Below, piece by piece: positions 7,062 to 11,434 of a DNA stretch of 11,434 bases (within the stretch, counting starts at the first letter, position 1; the number at the start of each line of letters is the position of its first letter). This DNA comes from 0-14-0-20-45-22 sp041645495 (GTDB lineage: Bacteria; Fidelibacterota; UBA2242). The DNA is taken from positions 1 through 11,434 of the forward strand of contig JBAZPZ010000067.1 of the NCBI GenBank assembly GCA_041645495.1, given 5' to 3'. Under the pieces are notes generated by a model, which saw only the letters and a list, made by a program, of their open reading frames with translations, ran no database searches and had not been told where the DNA came from. Position numbers and translations under genes: made by a program.

Positions 7062-8252
7062 ATGAATAAAAAACCGATTTATCTTGACCATAATGCTACG
7101 ACGCCGCTTCATCCGGAAGTGAAAAAAGCACTGACCGAAATGATGGAAATTTACGGCAATCCTTCCAGCCTGCATTCGGATGGCAGAGAAGCACGCCGTC
7201 GTGTCGAAGACGCCCGCGAAAAAACCGCTACTTTCATTAATGCGCGTCCCGATGAAATCATCTTCGTCGGCAGTGGTTCGGAAGCCAACAACACCGTACT
7301 TTCCATGATGAGTTGTCCGTCAAATCAATGCCAGATGACTCGCAAGATGCGCAATGCAGTTGTAACGACGAAGATCGAACATCCGTGCATTCTCGAATCT
7401 TCTAAATGTCTGAAAGAACGCGGCACGCCCGTCACCTACATCGACGTGGACGAATTCGGAAAAATCGACCCGGACAACCTGCGGAAGAAATTGAATCCCA
7501 ACATCGGGCTTGTTTCTATCATAATGGCTAACAACGAGATCGGAACCGTTCAAGACATCAAAACGTTTGCCGAAATCGCTCATCAAAACGGTTCGCTCTT
7601 TCACACGGATGCCGTTCAGGCGGTCGGTAAAATTACCGTTGACGTCAAAGCGCTGAATGTCGATTTCCTCACGATCTCCGCACACAAAATGTATGGGCCG
7701 AAAGGCATCGGCGCGCTTTACGTCAAACATGGCATTCCTTTTTGTCCGCTCATTCGAGGCGGCCATCAGGAAATGGGGCGACGCGCCGGAACGGAAAACA
7801 CACTTGGAATCGTCGGACTCGGGAAAGCGATCGAAATGCGGAAAATCGAAATGGAATCTGAGGAAAAACGCCTGCTGGAGTTGAAGAAAATCCTTCGCGC
7901 CGGCATCGAGAAAAGTATTCCGGACATCAAATTCAACGGCCATCCCACCGATTGTCTGCCCGGAACATTGAACGTTTCGTTTGACGGTGCGGAAGGTGAA
8001 TCCATCCTGCTTTATCTGGATCTGGAGGGAATCGAAATCTCCACCGGATCGGCATGCGCTTCCGGTTCACTCGATCCATCGCACGTTTTGCTTGCTACCG
8101 GTTTATCCGCAGAACGCGCTCACGGCTCGGTTCGCATCAGTCTGGGACGCGAGAATACGGTGGATGAAATGCAATACGTCGTTAAAACATTGGAGGAAGT
8201 CATTCGCAGAATCCGCTCAATGTCAACGATTTACGGAAGGAATATCCAATGA
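7062..8252 (+). CDS. nifS: Cysteine desulfurase (NifS/IscS family)
   Basis: This PLP enzyme converts L-cysteine to alanine and a protein-bound persulfide, the sulfur source for Fe-S cluster assembly. With the ATG at 7062 it has 396 residues, normal for the family. It shows YLDHNATTPL at the N-terminus, the PLP-stacking His107 in EHPC, D183 and Q186 in HTDAVQAVGK, the Schiff-base Lys209 in SAHKMYGPKG, and the catalytic Cys332 on the mobile loop STGSACASGS, followed by R358 in SVRISLG. The loop form places it in group I (NifS/IscS-like) rather than SufS. A TTG at 7059 is possible, but it would sit two bases after the GAGG site, so I chose the ATG. The stop overlaps the nifU start in ATGA, so the two are translationally coupled. 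I cannot separate NifS from IscS by sequence alone; the NifU-type partner favours NifS. Confidence 0.95.
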   Translation: MNKKPIYLDHNATTPLHPEVKKALTEMMEIYGNPSSLHSDGREARRRVEDAREKTATFINARPDEIIFVGSGSEANNTVLSMMSCPSNQCQMTRKMRNAVVTTKIEHPCILESSKCLKERGTPVTYIDVDEFGKIDPDNLRKKLNPNIGLVSIIMANNEIGTVQDIKTFAEIAHQNGSLFHTDAVQAVGKITVDVKALNVDFLTISAHKMYGPKGIGALYVKHGIPFCPLIRGGHQEMGRRAGTENTLGIVGLGKAIEMRKIEMESEEKRLLELKKILRAGIEKSIPDIKFNGHPTDCLPGTLNVSFDGAEGESILLYLDLEGIEISTGSACASGSLDPSHVLLATGLSAERAHGSVRISLGRENTVDEMQYVVKTLEEVIRRIRSMSTIYGRNIQ

Positions 8253-8866
8253 ATATGTCCAACTGGTTATACAGCGATACTGTCAAAGAACATTTCATGA
8301 ATCCCCGGAATATCCTGAAAGACGAAGAGAACTTTCTGGAAGACGGCAAAGGCATCGCCGGCAACATCAAATGCGGCGACCAGATGATGATGTTAATTCA
8401 AGTCGATAAAGAAAAAAATACGATCAAAGATTGCCGATGGCTAACCTACGGATGCGCCAGCGCGATCGCCAGCACATCCGTTTTATCTGAAATGATCAAA
8501 GGAATGACACTGGATGAGGCGTATCATCTCACGCCAAAAGATGTTGTGAAAGGGCTTGGCTCTTTGCCGGAACATAAAATTCACTGCTCGGTTCTCGGCG
8601 ACAAAGCGCTCAGAGCCGCCATCAATGATTATTACCGCCGAAATGGCATGAACGAAAAGATCGAAATCGAGGAAGCACGCATTGTCTGCCAGTGTATGAA
8701 TGTCACCGATCATGAAATCGAAAACGCCGTTCTCGAAGGCGCACGATCTTATATCGAACTTCAGGAAATGACCAAACTCGGAACCGTATGCGGACAATGC
8801 AAAGACGAAGCGACTCGGTTGCTTGGCGAGTACATCCAGAAAAATTTTCCCCAAAAAGAGACGTAA
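8249..8866 (+). CDS. nifU: NifU-type Fe-S scaffold: IscU-like domain plus BFD-like [2Fe-2S] domain
   Basis: The protein receives sulfur from the cysteine desulfurase encoded just upstream, assembles Fe-S clusters and passes them to target proteins. Residues about 1-130 are an IscU-like scaffold with the three ligand cysteines and the conserved aspartate: C42 and D44 in IKCGD, C69 in YGCASAIAS, C113 in KIHCSVLG. Residues about 140-200 are a BFD-like domain binding a permanent [2Fe-2S] cluster through C147-x-C149 and C181-x2-C184. The C-terminal Nfu domain of Azotobacter-type NifU is absent; the frame ends at 205 residues with PQKET, in unbroken sequence. AAGG lies 8 bases before the ATG at 8249, and the start overlaps the nifS stop by four bases. 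No nitrogenase genes are present, so a general or hydrogenase-directed Fe-S role is more likely than nitrogen fixation. Confidence 0.94.
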   Translation: MNMSNWLYSDTVKEHFMNPRNILKDEENFLEDGKGIAGNIKCGDQMMMLIQVDKEKNTIKDCRWLTYGCASAIASTSVLSEMIKGMTLDEAYHLTPKDVVKGLGSLPEHKIHCSVLGDKALRAAINDYYRRNGMNEKIEIEEARIVCQCMNVTDHEIENAVLEGARSYIELQEMTKLGTVCGQCKDEATRLLGEYIQKNFPQKET

Positions 8867-8871
8867 GTTTT

Positions 8872-8902
8872 ATTCACCGCTAAGTCTGCCGAGAACGCAG
8901 AG
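8872..8902. repeat. Repeat-like element, copy B (ATTCACCGC ... GAGAACGCAGAG)
   Basis: This lies in the 76-base gap between the convergent nifU and MFS genes. ATTCACCGC (8872-8880) and GAGAACGCAGAG (8891-8902) match the blocks at 2492-2543 exactly, with 10 bases between them. TCTGC/GCAGA within it can form a 5-bp stem. There is no T-run, so it is not a clear terminator for either gene. Confidence 0.5.
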
Positions 8903-8942
8903 TTCGCTTGAATAGTTCAATCGACTTGGTTTCTTCAGGAAT

Positions 8943-10172
8943 TCATTTATTCTCTCTTCCGGTCATCAGCGCAGACTCCTTGAGTCTCGTAGAAATAACC
9001 AGATTGACGCCCATGAGTACGATCATCACGATCAAAGGCAAGGTCATGGAACCTGTCGCGGGAGATTTGAAGATGTCCATGCCAAAGATAAAAGAGATTC
9101 CTGAGATTTGTCCCATCAATAAAAGCAACCCATTGGATGTACCTTCCGGCGCCGGATAAGCGACTTCTGCACCATATTGAAATCCTATCGGACCAGCACC
9201 GAGCAAGAAAAAGCCAAGAATCGATGCAGATGCGAGAAGCAAGCCGTAATTGGTGGCGAAAGTGATACCGATAAAGCCGATTGTAGCCATAGCCAGAGAC
9301 AAGATCAAGAAAGGAATTCTTTTCCGGAACCGATCAGAAACTGTCGGCACGACGATAGCACCGATAACACCGCCTGCAATCATCAAGCCACCGGTAATTC
9401 CTGCTTGTGTAATCGAGAATCCTCTGGGAGCAACGATGTTTTCGATCCAGGTTGCGACGGCATTAAATACACCCAAACACACGAAGAAAATGAACATGAG
9501 AATAATGAAATCTTTCTTTTTCAGTGTTTCTCTTAGACCATCTAAAACCAGCGTCCTCGTTTCCTGTTCGGGTGGACATGGCGGCGTCGGAGGATATTCT
9601 CTGACGAATCCGAAAAAAACAATGGCAACGATTGCAGAGAAGATTCCATAGATGACGAGCATGCCACCGATGCCGGAGCCAATCACAAGATACGGCGTTA
9701 GCACCAGTCCTATAAATATTCCAAAGTACATTGCCAACGTACCGAATCCTGATGCCGTCGCTCGTTCATGGATTGGAAACCAGCGTGCGGCAACTTTCGT
9801 CACGGCATTGAGAATGAACGGTTGCCCGACGGCAATTCCTATCTGTGAAATGAGCACTAGCGTGAAATTTGCCGCTCCTAATCCCCGCAATAAGCCGAAA
9901 ACTCCAGTCAGAGCGGCGCCTATTCCGACAGCGACCCGTATTCCGTAAGTATCGATAACCCAGGAAGCGGGAAATGACATGATGATGTAAACAATCATGA
10001 AACTCATGGATAAAAGACCGATGCTGATATCCGAGACGCCGTAATACTGAGCGGCGCTGCTCGTGATTGTGGCGAATGTTATCCACATGAGTTGATTAAC
10101 CGCAACAACAAGCATGAAGACCGATAGCACAACCCATCGATAACCATAGATCTTGAAATTTGTTTGTTCCAT
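8943..10172 (-). CDS. MFS transporter, FLVCR-like (SLC49-type)
   Basis: The 409-residue inner-membrane protein has about 12 predicted hydrophobic segments in two halves, joined by a polar loop (about 191-222, REYPPTPPCPPEQ then a basic helix). Recognisable features are QPFILNAVTKVAARWF (117-132), followed by HERATASG at the end of the fourth segment region, DRFRKR (280-285) as the second-half motif-A equivalent, and EVAYPAPEGTSNG (336-348). The QPFILNA and YP-x-x-EGTS patterns are those of the FLVCR branch of the major facilitator superfamily. Eukaryotic FLVCR members move heme, choline or ethanolamine; the substrate here is unknown. The ATG is supported by a GGGAGGG site 8 bases upstream. 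It lies 92 bases downstream of the fibronectin/xanthan-lyase-like gene on the same strand, and its 3' end converges with nifU. MFS identity is certain; the FLVCR placement is likely. Confidence 0.9.
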   Translation of the reverse strand: MEQTNFKIYGYRWVVLSVFMLVVAVNQLMWITFATITSSAAQYYGVSDISIGLLSMSFMIVYIIMSFPASWVIDTYGIRVAVGIGAALTGVFGLLRGLGAANFTLVLISQIGIAVGQPFILNAVTKVAARWFPIHERATASGFGTLAMYFGIFIGLVLTPYLVIGSGIGGMLVIYGIFSAIVAIVFFGFVREYPPTPPCPPEQETRTLVLDGLRETLKKKDFIILMFIFFVCLGVFNAVATWIENIVAPRGFSITQAGITGGLMIAGGVIGAIVVPTVSDRFRKRIPFLILSLAMATIGFIGITFATNYGLLLASASILGFFLLGAGPIGFQYGAEVAYPAPEGTSNGLLLLMGQISGISFIFGMDIFKSPATGSMTLPLIVMIVLMGVNLVISTRLKESALMTGRENK

Positions 10173-10264
10173 CAGAAAAACCCTCCCAATTAAAAGTAAC
10201 TCAACCGCTCAATTTTTTCTACGACCGTCCAAATTGTTTAAAACGCTTTTGTTTATGAGTCTCT

Positions 10265-11434
10265 TCATTTGATGTCAAAAAATCGCATGATTTCCGTCAT
10301 CACCCGATCGCGTTCTTCCGTCGTTTTGATCGTTTCAAACGGAAATCCGAATGCCACAATGGAATATTTTCCTCGGTAAGCGATTCCGGCGCTGAATGAG
10401 TTTTCATTATACCGGAAAATAGTCTTTGAACTGGAATCAGCCGGATCGATGGCGTCCGGCGCTTCAACAGTGTAGATGTCTTTTGAAAATCCTGAATTGA
10501 ATTCCATCAGTTTCGGAGATAATCCGAATTCCGGCTCGACAGCAAATAATCCGCCTGACGCGCTGGCATGATGCGTTGCGAGTTTGTATTTTAGAACGCT
10601 CTTTGCAAAGGCACTGTCCTGACTATCCCGTGTCAGGAACAATTCTGATCCGATGTAGGCGCCAGATAAAAACAGATTTCCACCTGCCGAACAAAAGCGC
10701 GAAATCTCCTGTTGAAGTTCTTTTGGAAATGCTTTGAACTGCTTGTCTTTCAGCGGCTTCGGCCATTCCGTCTCTTTTTCTTCACCAAGAATCAGATCGA
10801 CGGTTTTATACTTCGTGATGTCCAGTTCGCCATCTGTGATCGCCTCATCGCTGGCTGAAACAAACGAATAACCGGCGGCTTTCAACGATTGTCCATGAAT
10901 GAACGGAAAATCGAACGTATTGCCGGGAACGATTGTCGTCTCGTAATCGGCGTGACTTGCGCCCCAGCCGGGTTGATCGTTCGTCAACCACGGCGAAGTC
11001 GGTACAAAATCGAACTGAGCGCCGGTATAATTCAACGCATATTTGTCCGAAACGCCCTGATCGAGAAAGTCCGCAAATCCGGCAAACGAGCCGGTCACGA
11101 TCTTCTCCGGAGCAGAAATCCGATCGAACCCATTGATAATCAGAACCGGCGTCTGATTGCGATTCACCTGACAAACTGACAAAATTTCCGACGGGAAACT
11201 CTCGCCGCCGCCGTTGACAGCCGTGACTTTGAAACTGTAAATAACATTTTGTTGGACATTTGTCAATATGAATTGCGGACGATCGACCAAGACGCCGTTA
11301 TCGAATCCGCCATCGTTAATCCGTGTATAAACGATATATTTTTCGGCATTCGCTGTTGGTTCGAGTGGATCGACTGTTGGTTTCCATTTCAGGACGATCT
11401 CCCCCACTCTGCCGAAAACCGCCTGAAAATGAGA
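10265..11434 (-). CDS. C-terminal part of a fibronectin III / xanthan-lyase-like protein (5' end beyond window)
   Basis: The frame stays open to the right edge, giving 389 residues of a longer protein. A GTG at 11407 could start translation, but codons upstream continue smoothly (SHFQAVFGRVGEIVLKW) through what looks like the first strand of a domain, so I treat it as internal. About residues 10-88 of the visible part form a fibronectin type III domain (KYIVYTRINDGGF, then YSFKVTAVNGGGESFPSE). The remaining 300 residues resemble the glutamine-amidotransferase-like domain annotated as xanthan lyase in Bacteroidota proteins, where it often follows an N-acetylmuramoyl-alanine amidase domain: VLIINGFDRI, VDLILGEEKETEW and GGNLFLSGAYIGSEL. 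No lyase activity should be assumed. Such proteins are usually exported, but the signal peptide, if any, lies outside. The stop is 92 bases before the MFS start. Confidence 0.75.
   Translation of the reverse strand, partial: SHFQAVFGRVGEIVLKWKPTVDPLEPTANAEKYIVYTRINDGGFDNGVLVDRPQFILTNVQQNVIYSFKVTAVNGGGESFPSEILSVCQVNRNQTPVLIINGFDRISAPEKIVTGSFAGFADFLDQGVSDKYALNYTGAQFDFVPTSPWLTNDQPGWGASHADYETTIVPGNTFDFPFIHGQSLKAAGYSFVSASDEAITDGELDITKYKTVDLILGEEKETEWPKPLKDKQFKAFPKELQQEISRFCSAGGNLFLSGAYIGSELFLTRDSQDSAFAKSVLKYKLATHHASASGGLFAVEPEFGLSPKLMEFNSGFSKDIYTVEAPDAIDPADSSSKTIFRYNENSFSAGIAYRGKYSIVAFGFPFETIKTTEERDRVMTEIMRFFDIK

Noticed and set aside
7320..7943. A 207-codon open frame on the minus strand inside nifS
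   Set aside because: It is fully antisense to conserved cysteine desulfurase motifs, has no recognisable domain and no clear ribosome binding site.
8249..8866. NifU as evidence for nitrogen fixation
   Set aside because: NifU and NifS homologues serve general Fe-S assembly in many anaerobes, and no nif structural or cofactor gene is in the window.
11405..11407. GTG as the start of the fibronectin III / xanthan-lyase-like protein
   Set aside because: The frame is open to the window edge, upstream codons read as a continuing beta-strand domain, and no signal peptide follows the GTG. The true start is most likely outside.

Overview
The window looks like chromosomal DNA of a strictly anaerobic, fermentative bacterium. 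The main evidence is a complete NADH-linked [FeFe]-hydrogenase operon. No gene here fixes the phylum. The fibronectin III / xanthan-lyase-like protein at the right edge and the moderate base composition would fit an FCB-type lineage (Bacteroidota relatives and candidate phyla around them), but this is a weak inference. Genes are ordinary in density and codon use. The intergenic DNA at 323-439 and 2306-2909, and the first gene, are visibly richer in A+T.

Layout. Minus strand, 1-2305: a GxxExxY-family PD-(D/E)XK protein cut by the left edge (1-322), lying downstream of htpG (440-2305). An imperfect palindrome separates the two. A 604-base divergent intergenic region (2306-2909) holds GC-rich hairpins and repeat-like blocks. 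Plus strand, 2910-6941: a tight three-gene operon of a stand-alone response-regulator receiver domain, a NuoE-NuoF fusion (diaphorase subunit) and an [FeFe]-hydrogenase catalytic subunit, closed by a strong rho-independent terminator (6964-7000). Plus strand, 7062-8866: a cysteine desulfurase and a NifU-type scaffold whose reading frames overlap by four bases. Minus strand, 8943-11434: an FLVCR-like MFS transporter preceded by the C-terminal part of a large fibronectin III / xanthan-lyase-like protein that runs off the right edge.

How the genes fit together. The fusion protein should carry FMN, an NADH site, one [2Fe-2S] and one [4Fe-4S] cluster. The hydrogenase subunit carries one [2Fe-2S], three accessory [4Fe-4S] clusters and the H-cluster. 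Together they form a two-gene NADH (and possibly ferredoxin) to H2 module. It differs from the classic HydABC trimer because NuoE is fused to NuoF and the C-terminal ferredoxin domain of HydB is absent. The NifS/NifU pair would supply sulfur and assembled Fe-S clusters, which this enzyme needs in quantity. The H-cluster maturases HydE, HydF and HydG are not in the window. The receiver domain at the head of the operon has no kinase or output domain nearby and is the least explained part of the locus.

No tRNA, rRNA, CRISPR array, insertion sequence or prophage gene was seen. I did not find a wholly new system. The points most worth following up are the receiver-led hydrogenase operon, the reduced subunit architecture, the H-cluster L1 motif variant and the repeat-like intergenic elements.
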